A stretch of DNA of 64,000 bases from JAGVDM01 sp964642315 (GTDB lineage Bacteria; Patescibacteriota; Gracilibacteria; Peribacterales; Peribacteraceae), in assembly GCA_964642315.1 (NCBI GenBank), contig CAZXOG010000002.1:1-64000 (forward strand), read 5' to 3'. Of the stretch, positions 40,961 through 49,456 are shown piece after piece; positions within the stretch are counted from its first letter, which is position 1, and each line of letters begins with the position of its first letter. Under the pieces are notes generated by a model. That model was not told the DNA's origin. It was given only the letters and a program-made list of their open reading frames with translations, and did no database searches. A program made the position numbers and the translations under genes.

Positions 40961-42871
40961 ATGGCGTCCAATGTCGCCGCCACCGTTGCGAAGAACATCT
41001 TTCTTGCCGTCGAGCGCACCGGCATGCCGTTCGACCGCAATCGGCTGCAGTCCGCGCTCCAGATTGCGAGGGATGTGTACGGAGAGCAGCCGCACTGGAG
41101 CGGCGAGCGGCTCATCGAGCATGCGGCCGGTGTTTTGGAAGTTCTCCTCCCGTTCCAGCCCGATGAGGATGCGGTGATTGCATGCCTCCTGCACCACGTG
41201 CTCGGGTTGGGGGAGTGGACGCTCGTCGATATCGAGGAGCAGTTCGGGCCGAAGGTACGGTCGCTCGTGAGCGGCGTACATCTGCTCTCGCACGTGACGG
41301 TGGAGAATAAACGGCGTCCGATCGAGGATCTCCGCGTGATGCTCCTCAGCGTCTCCGATGACATCCGCACAATCCTCATCGCGCTCTGCGACCGGTGCCA
41401 CCTCCTCGATCGCATAGACCGTCTGCCGTCGCAGCACCACAGGCGTGTTTCGCTCGACGCGCTCCAGCTCTTCGCACCCGTTGCTGCCCGTTTGGGTATC
41501 TACTCGATCAAGCACCGCATGGAATCACAGGCGTTTCCCGTGCTGTACCCGAGCGACGCGGAGCGGCTGCATGCGCTCATTGCCCGCCTGCACGGGCAGC
41601 ATGGGGATTTCCTTCCCAACACCGCCGAGCGCCTGCGTGAGGAACTCGCGAACCGCGGGCTCACACCGCTCCTCGTCGTCGCGCGGGAGAAGCACCCCTA
41701 TAGCCTCTTTACGAAGATGCGCCAGAAGAGCGTGACGGACATCACGCACATTTACGATTTCTATGCCTGCCGAGTTGTGCTGCAGACCATCGAGCAGTGT
41801 TACCAGGCGCTGGGGATCATCCACCAGATCGGCCGGCCGATTTCGCACCGGTTCAAAGATTACATCTCCTTCCCGAAGCCGAACGGGTACCAGAGCCTTC
41901 ACACGACGGTCGCGCAGCTGCCGGAGGCTCCTGATGACATGCTCATCGAGGTGCAGGTGCGTACCGAGCAGATGCACCGGGAGGCTGAGTTCGGTATTGC
42001 CGCTCACTGGAGTTACAAATCCTACGGTTCCACATTGCGGGCGATGGAGCAGGCGCAGCTGCAGCAGCTCATTACCTCGCAATCGGTTTCCGTGCTCGAG
42101 TCGGATGACGAGAGCCCCCGCCTCGCTGATCATATTTTTGTCCTGAGCCCGAAGGGGGACATCATCGAGTTGCCGGAGGGTGCCACACCCCTCGATTTCG
42201 CCTTTCAGGTGCATACGGATCTCGGGCTCTCCTTCCGCGGTGCGCGCGTGAACGGGTCGATGGTGCCGATCGACCATGAGCTCGAGAATGGCGATGTGGT
42301 GGAGATTCTGCGGAATAAAGAACCAAAACCCTCGACACACTGGTTCCAGTTCCTGCGTCTCTCGTCGGCCCGTTCCAAGCTTAAACGGTACCTCTACCGG
42401 CAGGACCGTCCGGCGCTCATCGCGCAGGGACGGCAGCTCGTGAACGAGCTCTTCCGCCGGTACCATCTGCCGCCGCTCGATCAGGATATGACGCAGCTCA
42501 AGGAGTGCGATGGTCAGGTTCTCTCTTTCCAGGAACGCGAAGATCTTCTCATGAAGCTCGGGCAGGGATCTGAACGCGTTTCCGCGCTTTTCGATCGCCT
42601 CGAAGCGCTTCGCGGTCTTCCACATGCAAAGGGCGAATCCGAGCCGGTGTTCCATGCCCACGAGGGAGAACTTGTGGCGGAACTGGAAGACGGCGTGCCC
42701 ATGCCGACGCGCTTTGCGAAGTGCTGCAAGCCGCAGGAGAAGCGGATTCCGGAGATCGTCGGAGTGGTGAGCCGCGCTGGCATCGTGATCATCCACGGCC
42801 GCGGTTGCGGCATGCTGCGCAACGCGAACCCCGCGCGGCAGATCGGGGCGAAATGGAAGACGAGTCTGTGA
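40961..42871 (+). CDS. RelA/SpoT-family (p)ppGpp synthetase with degenerate hydrolase domain
   Basis: A 636-residue long RSH protein. The N-terminal HD domain has LLHHVLGLGEW where hydrolases have HD and ED residues, so hydrolysis is probably lost. The synthetase domain is intact: KHPYSLFTKMRQKS, YDFYACRVV, FKDYISFPKPNGYQSLHTTV and the EVQVRTEQMHREAE helix. TGS (DHIFVLSPKGDIIELPEGATPLDFAF) and a Cys-containing zinc-finger region (AKCCKPQ, VVSRAGIVIIHGRGCGML) follow; the C-terminal ACT domain is absent. ATG 40961 chosen, TACAGT 10 nt upstream. The stop abuts the trigger factor stop. Confidence 0.88.
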   Translation: MASNVAATVAKNIFLAVERTGMPFDRNRLQSALQIARDVYGEQPHWSGERLIEHAAGVLEVLLPFQPDEDAVIACLLHHVLGLGEWTLVDIEEQFGPKVRSLVSGVHLLSHVTVENKRRPIEDLRVMLLSVSDDIRTILIALCDRCHLLDRIDRLPSQHHRRVSLDALQLFAPVAARLGIYSIKHRMESQAFPVLYPSDAERLHALIARLHGQHGDFLPNTAERLREELANRGLTPLLVVAREKHPYSLFTKMRQKSVTDITHIYDFYACRVVLQTIEQCYQALGIIHQIGRPISHRFKDYISFPKPNGYQSLHTTVAQLPEAPDDMLIEVQVRTEQMHREAEFGIAAHWSYKSYGSTLRAMEQAQLQQLITSQSVSVLESDDESPRLADHIFVLSPKGDIIELPEGATPLDFAFQVHTDLGLSFRGARVNGSMVPIDHELENGDVVEILRNKEPKPSTHWFQFLRLSSARSKLKRYLYRQDRPALIAQGRQLVNELFRRYHLPPLDQDMTQLKECDGQVLSFQEREDLLMKLGQGSERVSALFDRLEALRGLPHAKGESEPVFHAHEGELVAELEDGVPMPTRFAKCCKPQEKRIPEIVGVVSRAGIVIIHGRGCGMLRNANPARQIGAKWKTSL

Positions 42872-44155
42872 TCACGCACTCAGGAACTGGTCGATGAGTT
42901 TCTCGACGGTTTTCTGCCATTTGAGCTGCTCGTACGCGTTCTGTCCTGGCTCGTACGCGGCTTTCACGCTGCGGCGCTCATCTGGCGGGAGCGGCGCGAG
43001 CAGGTCGTCAGCTGCTTTTCGCACTTCTTCCTCTTCCACGCTGATCTGCCGCTGCGCGATGAGTTCCTGCACGGCGAACCGCAGCGTAAGCCGCTGCTCC
43101 GCGCGGGAAGTGATTTCCGCCTGGAACTGTTCGGCAGTCTTGCCGCGCTTTTTGAGCCATTGTTCCATGGTGGTTTTCGCCTCTGCGAGCTGCCTCTGCG
43201 TTTCCGCGAGGAGGCTTCGCGTTTCATCGGCGATGAGCTCCGGCGCGAGGTCGATGATTGTCGCTTTGCGGATTTCCTCGAGGAGGAGCTGCTCCCTGCG
43301 CTGGCGGTCGATCTGCTCTTCCTGCGTCACCATCGACGAGCGGATGGTGTCACGGAATTCCTTCGCTGACGATGTGCGCAAGTGCGCCTTGGCAAATGCG
43401 TCATCGAGTATGGGCTGGTGCACCTCCTCCACGTTCTGCACGGTGACGTGGAACGTCACGGGCTTACCGCGCAGGTCCTTCGCTTCGCTCTTCTCCGGGA
43501 ACGTGAGCGTGAACGTCTTCTCTCCGCCTTTCTGCAGGCCGACGAGTGCATCCTCAAATCCCGGGATGAGCGTCTTGCTCCCCAGAATCGCCTTGTAGCT
43601 CTGCGAGCGCGTCTGCGGAATTTCCGTGCCATCGGCGTTCGCTCCCCAGAAGTCCATTGTCACCTGGTCCCCCTCCTTTGCCGGCCGATCCACTTCGGAG
43701 AAGGTGCGGTACTTCCCGAGCAGGTAGTCCACCGTCTGATCGACATCTTTTTCTCCCACTGACGGTTCTCTTTTCTCCACCTTGATTTTCTCGAGCCCCT
43801 TGAACTTCACCGCGGGTTTTTCCACGAAGGTGATCGTGACTGTGAGCGGATCGCGCTGTACTGCCTGCACGTGCGGCGGGATGATCGGGGCGATGTTGTG
43901 CTCGGCGGTGAGGCGCTGGAATGTCTTCGGGAGGAGCTCCCGCACAGTTTCCTCCAGCAGTTCGTCGGGTTTCACGCTTTCGCGGAGCACGTCCGCCGGC
44001 GCCTTGCCCGGTCGGAAGCCTTTCAGCTTCACGTTCGCGCCGAGCGACTGCAGTGCCCGCTCTTCGGCGGCCGCTCTGTCCTCCTGCGAGAACACGACCG
44101 TGCACTCGACGCGGTTTTTCGGGAGCCGTTTCATTTCCGGGGATTTCGTTGCCAT
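42872..44155 (-). CDS. tig: Trigger factor
   Basis: A 427-residue ribosome-associated chaperone with peptidyl-prolyl isomerase. The ribosome-binding tail shows LKGFRPGKAPADVL (the GFRxGxxP signature), the FKBP-like domain has EGDQVTMDFWGANADG and IPGFEDALVGLQKGGEKTFTLTFP, and long helices make up the C-terminal chaperone arms. ATG 44155 is used; TATGCT lies 7 nt upstream. Convergent and directly adjacent to relA with no intergenic base. The 205 nt between it and secF hold nothing I can support. Confidence 0.93.
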   Translation of the reverse strand: MATKSPEMKRLPKNRVECTVVFSQEDRAAAEERALQSLGANVKLKGFRPGKAPADVLRESVKPDELLEETVRELLPKTFQRLTAEHNIAPIIPPHVQAVQRDPLTVTITFVEKPAVKFKGLEKIKVEKREPSVGEKDVDQTVDYLLGKYRTFSEVDRPAKEGDQVTMDFWGANADGTEIPQTRSQSYKAILGSKTLIPGFEDALVGLQKGGEKTFTLTFPEKSEAKDLRGKPVTFHVTVQNVEEVHQPILDDAFAKAHLRTSSAKEFRDTIRSSMVTQEEQIDRQRREQLLLEEIRKATIIDLAPELIADETRSLLAETQRQLAEAKTTMEQWLKKRGKTAEQFQAEITSRAEQRLTLRFAVQELIAQRQISVEEEEVRKAADDLLAPLPPDERRSVKAAYEPGQNAYEQLKWQKTVEKLIDQFLSA

Positions 44156-44361
44156 CGCGCGGAGCATACCGGATCACGCGCGGACAGGAAGAGGAAAAGT
44201 CCCTGTATCACTTCTGCCTGGCCACGGCGAAAGGCGGGGCGGGTGCAGGACGTGCGGAAGGTCTGGAAGGTGTGGTACGTGTGGGAAGGAATTTGGCAGG
44301 CCTTCTGTGCCGTTACGCAAACAGGCTGCGGAGGTCGTTGACCGGTGGAGATTCAGGGATG

Positions 44362-45255
44362 TCAGTCCCGCTTGCGCCATAGCATGAGGATCGGCGGCGC
44401 GATGAAGTACGATGAGTACGTGCCGATGACGATTCCGATGATGAGCGCCAGCACGAACCAGCGAACGCTCTCGGCGGCGAGGAAGTACAACGCGAAGAGC
44501 ATGATGAGCGTCGAGAACGCAGTGTTGAAGGTGCGCGTGAAAGTCTGATGGAAGCTCTGCGACACGAGATCCTCGAAGCGCACGCGTCCTTCTTGGAGGA
44601 TCAAGTTCTCCCGGATGCGGTCGAAGATGATAATCGTGTCATTCACCGAGTATCCGATGATTGTGAGGAGCGCCGTGACGTAGAGCGTGTCGAATTCGAA
44701 CGTCGTGGTATGGCTGAGCACCACGAAGATTCCTGTGGTGATGCAGACGTCGTGGAGCAGTGCGAGTACCGCGGCCACACCGAATTTCCACGAATTCAGG
44801 CGCCTTGGGATTTTGCGGAACGCAATGGCGATGTACACGATGATGGCAATGCAGGCGATGCCGAGCGCCACGAGCGATCGCTGTTTCAGGCTTTCCCCGA
44901 CGGTCGGGCCGATCGTGGTGAACTGGCTCTCCTCCACATTGCCGAGTTCTGCTGTGAGGTGGTTGAAGAGTGCGATGTGCTCCTCGTTACTCAGGGTACG
45001 CAAGCGCAGGAAAAAGCTCCCCGTCTTCGTGCGTGCAATCGACACGTTGCCAAGTTCTTGTTCAGATGTGAACGTGCGCAGAGCCATGTCGAGCTCCTCT
45101 TTGTTCTTCTCATCGGGGAGCGTGAGTTCCATGAGTGTTCCCCCCGTGAAATCGATGCTGAGACTTGGCCCCGGCACGATGAAGATCGCGATGCTCGCGA
45201 GCACGAGGACCATCGAGATGCCGAAGAGGGTTTTTCCAAGCTTGATGAAGTTCAT
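44362..45255 (-). CDS. secF: Protein translocase subunit SecF
   Basis: A 297-residue inner membrane subunit that with SecD uses proton flow to aid late protein export. MNFIKLGKTLFGISMVLVLASI, LSIDFTGGTLMEL, the periplasmic P1 region, and the SecF block ALLHDVCITTGIFVVL ... LLTIIGYSVNDTIIIFDRIREN are all present. secD is not next to it: the gene upstream is an unrelated exported protein, so SecD must be encoded elsewhere. TACAAA and a CCTCCTCT tract precede the ATG. Confidence 0.94.
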   Translation of the reverse strand: MNFIKLGKTLFGISMVLVLASIAIFIVPGPSLSIDFTGGTLMELTLPDEKNKEELDMALRTFTSEQELGNVSIARTKTGSFFLRLRTLSNEEHIALFNHLTAELGNVEESQFTTIGPTVGESLKQRSLVALGIACIAIIVYIAIAFRKIPRRLNSWKFGVAAVLALLHDVCITTGIFVVLSHTTTFEFDTLYVTALLTIIGYSVNDTIIIFDRIRENLILQEGRVRFEDLVSQSFHQTFTRTFNTAFSTLIMLFALYFLAAESVRWFVLALIIGIVIGTYSSYFIAPPILMLWRKRD

Positions 45256-45323
45256 ACAGAGGAGGTTTTGTAAGGCCGCGAGTGTAGAAGGAGGCCCGGC
45301 ATTTTGCCAAGAGAATTCCCCAT

Positions 45324-46727
45324 TCACTCGTGTGTGAAGGAGAGCGATGTTACGGCGTTGCCGCCAGTGAACTTCCATTGCACGGTGCTCCCCGCGCCAA
45401 AAAGCACGTTCCACGGTGGCGCAGAGAGCGCAGGAAACTGCGGGACGAATGACTGCATGTGTGCCTGCAGCCATCCAACATCCACCGCGCCCTCGGCCAG
45501 CACAACAGATTTTTCTGCCAGAGCCTGCCACTGATCACGCGGGTCCGGGCGCGTGCCTCCGCGCATCATTGCTTCCGCGAGCTGTTCATCGGTGGCGACG
45601 ATGAGCTCGGAGCCCCGCGTTGCCGTCGTGAGCCGTGGCGCCTGCCCGTGCGGCATGTTCCGCACGTCCCATCCGTTTCTCTCGCCTGCTTGTGCGGTGG
45701 GGGGTGCCTGCAGGCGGATGGTGGTCGAGGGGAAACGGTCATCGAACGTGTATGATTGCACGTCGAACTGCGGCTGGCGTTCGAGGACGGATCCCCAGAG
45801 CCGCTCGACTGTGTCCGCAATGCGTTCCTCCTCCGCTTTGACGCGCATGCCAACAATGAGCGTGCCGCTCCCGTTTTTGGCGGCGGCAATCGTCGCTTCC
45901 CCCGCGAGCAGCGGAACAAGATCGAATTCCCAGCTCACGGCATCTCCGAGTGTTTCTCGTATTGCTGCCTGCAGGCGCAGAGCGAGAAGTTGCCGCTCGG
46001 GGCCTGTCATGATCAAGCAGAGCGCCACTTCGCATCGTTCGAGCAATGCATTCCCTGCAATGGCAAGAACTGTCCCGGATCCTGTAACGATCTGCGGCGT
46101 GCCGGTCATTCCACGATGGTCAACCGGGAGTTCTTCATACCGGTCGATGCGCCAGTCGCCCGGCGTGTTCTGCGTGATTGCGGCGAAACGCGCATCCCCG
46201 AGAAGGAGGCTGCGCACGGTCTGTTCATCCTTGTTCTCCGTGGCCGGCATCTTGTCCGCGCGCAGGTAGAGCCAGCCCGCATCGTTCCGGCGGCCGCGTG
46301 CGAGTGCCCGGAATGGCGCGAGCTGCGAGAGAAATCCATCTGCCGATTGCACTGCGCGGAGTACAGCTGAGTCCGTTGCTGTCACGTGGAACGGAGGCAG
46401 GCGGTCCGGGCTGCTCCCCGGTGCGCGAGAGAATGCAATTGCGCCGGTCGTGCCGTCCGGCAGCGCAACGACAGCAATCGCTTCGGTCCCCTCCGGCGCG
46501 GTCAATGCGGCCGCCGCAGGGAATTCCCGGCGCAGTATTTCCGTGAGTTCCGGCGACGGCGCCGCAAGGAGCGCAATGGTCTCGTGCGCCGGCAGCACGT
46601 CGCTCACATCCTTCGATTGCACTGTGAGCAGGTTCGTCGTCGTCACGAACAGCGCCAGCAGGAGTGCGCTTCCGAGCAGCGCGAGCATGACGATGCCGGC
46701 GGTTCGCAGCGATGAGGCAAATGGCAT
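45324..46727 (-). CDS. Membrane-anchored extracellular protein, 467 aa
   Basis: From ATG 46727 the product has an N-terminal anchor (GIVMLALLGSALLLALFV) and a large soluble outer part with repeated beta-alpha units (SDVLPAHETIALLAAPSPELTEIL; VLAIAGNALLERCEVALCLI). The LPAHETIAL start of the outer domain is reminiscent of DUF3352-type proteins, but the match is weak. Role unknown. It precedes secF on the same strand with a 68-nt gap. The 135 nt of frame upstream of the ATG overlap the promoter of the divergent RNA. Confidence 0.55.
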   Translation of the reverse strand: MPFASSLRTAGIVMLALLGSALLLALFVTTTNLLTVQSKDVSDVLPAHETIALLAAPSPELTEILRREFPAAAALTAPEGTEAIAVVALPDGTTGAIAFSRAPGSSPDRLPPFHVTATDSAVLRAVQSADGFLSQLAPFRALARGRRNDAGWLYLRADKMPATENKDEQTVRSLLLGDARFAAITQNTPGDWRIDRYEELPVDHRGMTGTPQIVTGSGTVLAIAGNALLERCEVALCLIMTGPERQLLALRLQAAIRETLGDAVSWEFDLVPLLAGEATIAAAKNGSGTLIVGMRVKAEEERIADTVERLWGSVLERQPQFDVQSYTFDDRFPSTTIRLQAPPTAQAGERNGWDVRNMPHGQAPRLTTATRGSELIVATDEQLAEAMMRGGTRPDPRDQWQALAEKSVVLAEGAVDVGWLQAHMQSFVPQFPALSAPPWNVLFGAGSTVQWKFTGGNAVTSLSFTHE

Positions 46728-46793
46728 GTGCCGCTTAGTCTGCCATAAGGTATCCACAGAGTCCTGCCCTTTGTTCGGGCGCAGGAAGACCAC

Positions 46794-46822
46794 TTGAGTC
46801 TTTATGGAAAAACTGCTATGCT
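46794..46822 (+). promoter_or_regulatory. Promoter of the 46.8-kb structured RNA
   Basis: TTGAGT (46794-46799), a 17-nt spacer and TATGCT (46817-46822) predict a start near 46829. Unlike most promoters here it is not placed beside a start codon but opens a long gene-free transcript. Confidence 0.6.
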
Positions 46823-46828
46823 GTTTGG

Positions 46829-47205
46829 ATTTCTCCGAGATCTTCGGGAGATCAACGGTCATTCACACCCACAACAACCGTAGAGAGGACGATGCGCGCG
46901 CATTCGTGCCCATCGTCCTCTCTGCTGTGAAACGTCGTCCCGCGGATGAGAGGCCGCTCCCCGGGATGCACCCCCCTCCTCCCCATGGATCCCTCCGCAC
47001 TTGCGGGGTCCCGCGATCCTGGCACGGGGACCTCGGCGGGTTCCGAGGAGAAACAAGAGACCCGATCACGGCAGCACGAGCCGCAGGCTCCTCCCTGCAG
47101 TCCGCTTCTAGTCACCAGCTCAGTGGCCCATCGTTGTCACCGATAGCTGAGGAAGTGAGACAAAAAAAATACAAAAAAGACCAGAGGCTATATCTGGTCT
47201 TTTTT
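46829..47205 (+). ncRNA. Candidate structured RNA, about 377 nt, family unassigned
   Basis: The stretch 46728-47284 has no convincing ORF. A promoter precedes it and a strong terminator closes it. Between them are a 13-bp perfect stem AGAGAGGACGATG/CATCGTCCTCTCT (46882-46894/46911-46923), then CTCGG/CCGAG, GAGCC-gca-GGCTC flanked by GCAG/CTGC, and a final CTCAG..CATCG/CGATAG..CTGAG hairpin. Length and autonomy suggest a housekeeping RNA, but RNase P motifs (GGAAAGTCC, ACAGAA) and tmRNA ends (GTTCRANTC, CCA) were not found on either strand. Confidence 0.5.
47173..47205. terminator. Bidirectional intrinsic terminator
   Basis: GACCAG (47179-47184)/CTGGTC (47194-47199) with a 9-nt loop, preceded by six A and followed by six T, so it can act on either strand. 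It ends the structured RNA just before the DUF5989 cassette. Confidence 0.8.
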
Positions 47206-47284
47206 GCAGTTCCTGTGGAGCGGTGCGTGCGCGATTCATAGCGTTTCGGTGGAACGCAGCCGGTGAGTTCGCTACACTCGCCCC

Positions 47285-47443
47285 GTGAGCAAATTCTCCA
47301 TTCTCCGGGAAGTCTGGCTCTTCCTTAAGGTGCGGAAGAAGTGGTGGCTCCTGCCGCTTCTCATGATGTTTGTGCTCCTCGGGATGCTCCTTGTTTTTGC
47401 GCAGACATCTCCTCTCGCGCCGTTCATCTACACGGTCTTCTAG
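47285..47443 (+). CDS. DUF5989 small membrane protein (carbamoyltransferase-associated)
   Basis: A 52-residue protein missed by length filters. It reads SKFSILREVWLFLKVRKKWW followed by one membrane segment and a short AQTSPLAPFIYTVF end. That layout (basic FLKxRKKWW, then a hydrophobic helix, then a SPxAPFIYxxF tail) is characteristic of DUF5989 proteins, which usually sit next to SxtJ-like and carbamoyltransferase genes, as here. Start is GTG at 47285; TACACT (47273-47278) is 6 nt upstream, a leaderless GTG start. Confidence 0.8.
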   Translation: MSKFSILREVWLFLKVRKKWWLLPLLMMFVLLGMLLVFAQTSPLAPFIYTVF

Positions 47444-47450
47444 CATACCG

Positions 47451-47681
47451 ATGCGCCTGCCTCCGCCGTTCCGGCAGCTCTGGTCGCTCTGGCTCGCGTT
47501 CAGTCATGCCTTGGGCAGGGTGATGAGCGTTGTGCTCCTCACTGTTCTTTGGGTTACCGTCATCGGGGCGTACGGGATCTGTTACAAGGTCATCATGCTG
47601 TTCCGGCGGCGCCGTGAATCTTCCTCTCTCTGGGTGCCTATCCCCGAGCAGGGTCCGGAGGATCTGCTCCAGCAATTCTAG
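47451..47681 (+). CDS. SxtJ-like membrane protein, short form
   Basis: A 76-residue product with an amphipathic start (FRQLWSLWLAFSHALGRVM), one strong membrane helix (SVVLLTVLWVTVIGAYGICY) and a tail SSSLWVPIPEQ. It corresponds to the C-terminal half of SxtJ-type proteins (LW..FS..LG.. then ..YG), which are normally about 130 residues, so this is a reduced version. It lies 7 nt after DUF5989 and 5 nt before the carbamoyltransferase, clearly one operon. Confidence 0.6.
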   Translation: MRLPPPFRQLWSLWLAFSHALGRVMSVVLLTVLWVTVIGAYGICYKVIMLFRRRRESSSLWVPIPEQGPEDLLQQF

Positions 47682-47686
47682 CGTCC

Positions 47687-49453
47687 ATGGCTGCGCGTCC
47701 GACGTACATCCTCGGCCTCTCGTGCTACTACCATGACAGTGCAGCGGTTCTGCTCAAGGACGGCGAGATTCTCTTCGCCGCGCAGGAGGAGCGGTATTCC
47801 CGCAAGAAGCATGATGCCCGGTTCCCGGTGCACGCGGTTCGGCACGCGCTCGATTTCGCGGGGATCAGTGTCGCCGATCTCTCCGCGGTCGCGTTTTACG
47901 ACAAGCCGCTCCTCAAGTTCTTCGACCGCATGTTCCAGACGTTCATCAAGGTGTGGCCGCGGGGATTCCTGCAGTACCAATACGCCATGCAGGAGTGGCT
48001 CCGCGACAAGCTGTGGACACGGCAGAACATCCAGAAGGAACTCCACGGGTACAGAGGCGAGGTGTTCTTCTCGTCGCACCACTTCTCCCATGCCGCATCC
48101 ACGTACTACGTTTCCGGATTCCCGGACGCGACGGTCGTCACGGTGGATGGCGTGGGGGAATGGGGGACGACGAGCATCGGGTACGGTCAGGGGGATGTGC
48201 TGCGTCTCACGCAGGAGATCCACTACCCGCATTCGCTCGGGCTGCTCTACTCGGCGCTGACGTACTACCTCGGGTTCAAGGTGAACAGCGCGGAGTACAA
48301 GGTTATGGGCCTCGCGCCGTACGGCGAGCCGCGGTACATCGATCACATCCGCAAACTCATTCACCTGCAGCCGGATGGCAGCTACGCGCTCGACATGCAG
48401 TACTTCGAGTATGAGTACGGCATGCGCATGGCCGGCCGCCGCCTGGAGCGTCTGTTCGGCCAGCCGCGCCGTGAGCAGGAAGGCGAACTCACGCAGTTCC
48501 ACAAAGATGTCGCGCGTTCCCTGCAGGTTGTCACGGAAGAGGTGATGCTCGGCATTGTCCGCCACGCCAAGGAGGTGCATCCATCGGATCACCTCTGTCT
48601 TGCCGGCGGCGTGGCGCTCAACTGCGTGGCGAATGGCGCCATTCTCCGTTCGGGGCTCTTCAAGGATCTCTTTATCCAGCCTGCCGCGGGCGATGCGGGT
48701 GGTGCGCTCGGTTGTGCGCTCGATGTGTGGATCCGCCACTTCGGCGGCGCACGCCCGGAACCGCTCTCCCACGTGTTCCTCGGCACGCAGTACGCTACGG
48801 AGGATATCCGCGCGTTCCTGCAGAAGCGCGGAGTGCCGTTCGAGGAGATCCCCGGAGGAGAGCTGCCGGAGCGTGTTGCGGCGCTCCTTGAAGGCGAGAA
48901 TGTTATCGGCTGGTTCCAGGGGCGCATGGAGTTCGGACCCCGGGCGCTCGGGAACCGCAGCATCATCGCCGACGCGCGCAATCCGGAGAACTGGCGCAAG
49001 GTGAACCTGAAGATCAAATTCCGCGAGGATTTTCGTCCTTTCGCCCCCACAGTGCTCGAGGAACGTGCGGCGGACTACTTCGATCTTCACTGCGAGAGCC
49101 CATACATGCTGCTTGTCGCAGATGTGCACCCGGATCGCCGGGCCGAGATTCCCGCAGTGACGCACGTGGATGGCTCCGCGCGCATCCAGACGATCCGCCG
49201 CGGCCAGAATCCGCGGTACTATGATCTCCTCAAGGCGTTCGAGCGGCGAACCGGCTGCCCGGTGATCATCAACACATCGTTCAACGTCCGTGGGGAACCG
49301 ATCGTGGAGTCCCCGGAGAATGCCCTGCACTGCTTCCTTCACACGCAGATGGATTACCTTGTCCTTGGGAACTTCCTCATCGACAAGCGGCGCATGCCGA
49401 AAGCAGAGGATGCCAAGCAGGAGGAGTACCTGCGGACGTTTGAGCTGGATTGA
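47687..49453 (+). CDS. Carbamoyltransferase (NodU/CmcH/SxtN family)
   Basis: Transfers a carbamoyl group from carbamoyl phosphate via carbamoyl-adenylate onto a hydroxyl of a sugar or metabolite. The 588-residue protein has the Kae1-like N-terminal domain (ILGLSCYYHDSAAVLLKDG, SSHHFSHAASTYY, VTVDGVGEWGTTS, LCLAGGVALNCVANG) and the C-terminal domain (GWFQGRMEFGPRALGNRSI, VIINTSFNVRGEPIVESPE). All ATP- and metal-binding motifs appear intact. The acceptor is unknown; DUF5989 and SxtJ-like partners suggest membrane association, perhaps decorating a surface glycan. Confidence 0.93.
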   Translation: MAARPTYILGLSCYYHDSAAVLLKDGEILFAAQEERYSRKKHDARFPVHAVRHALDFAGISVADLSAVAFYDKPLLKFFDRMFQTFIKVWPRGFLQYQYAMQEWLRDKLWTRQNIQKELHGYRGEVFFSSHHFSHAASTYYVSGFPDATVVTVDGVGEWGTTSIGYGQGDVLRLTQEIHYPHSLGLLYSALTYYLGFKVNSAEYKVMGLAPYGEPRYIDHIRKLIHLQPDGSYALDMQYFEYEYGMRMAGRRLERLFGQPRREQEGELTQFHKDVARSLQVVTEEVMLGIVRHAKEVHPSDHLCLAGGVALNCVANGAILRSGLFKDLFIQPAAGDAGGALGCALDVWIRHFGGARPEPLSHVFLGTQYATEDIRAFLQKRGVPFEEIPGGELPERVAALLEGENVIGWFQGRMEFGPRALGNRSIIADARNPENWRKVNLKIKFREDFRPFAPTVLEERAADYFDLHCESPYMLLVADVHPDRRAEIPAVTHVDGSARIQTIRRGQNPRYYDLLKAFERRTGCPVIINTSFNVRGEPIVESPENALHCFLHTQMDYLVLGNFLIDKRRMPKAEDAKQEEYLRTFELD

Positions 49454-49456
49454 GCA

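Noticed and set aside
44174..44380. 68-codon minus-strand ORF downstream of secF
   Set aside because: It overlaps the end of secF, has no -10 box or Shine-Dalgarno, and consists largely of Pro/His/Leu repeats typical of chance frames.
46829..47205. RNase P RNA, tmRNA or SRP RNA assignment for the structured RNA
   Set aside because: None of the conserved blocks (GGAAAGTCC, ACAGAA, tRNA-like ends, GGAAGG-AGCA) could be found on either strand, so no family name is given.
46804..47241. 145-codon plus-strand ORF over the structured RNA
   Set aside because: Composition is not protein-like (Pro/Arg/Ser-rich), it spans the terminator, and the hairpins explain the sequence better.
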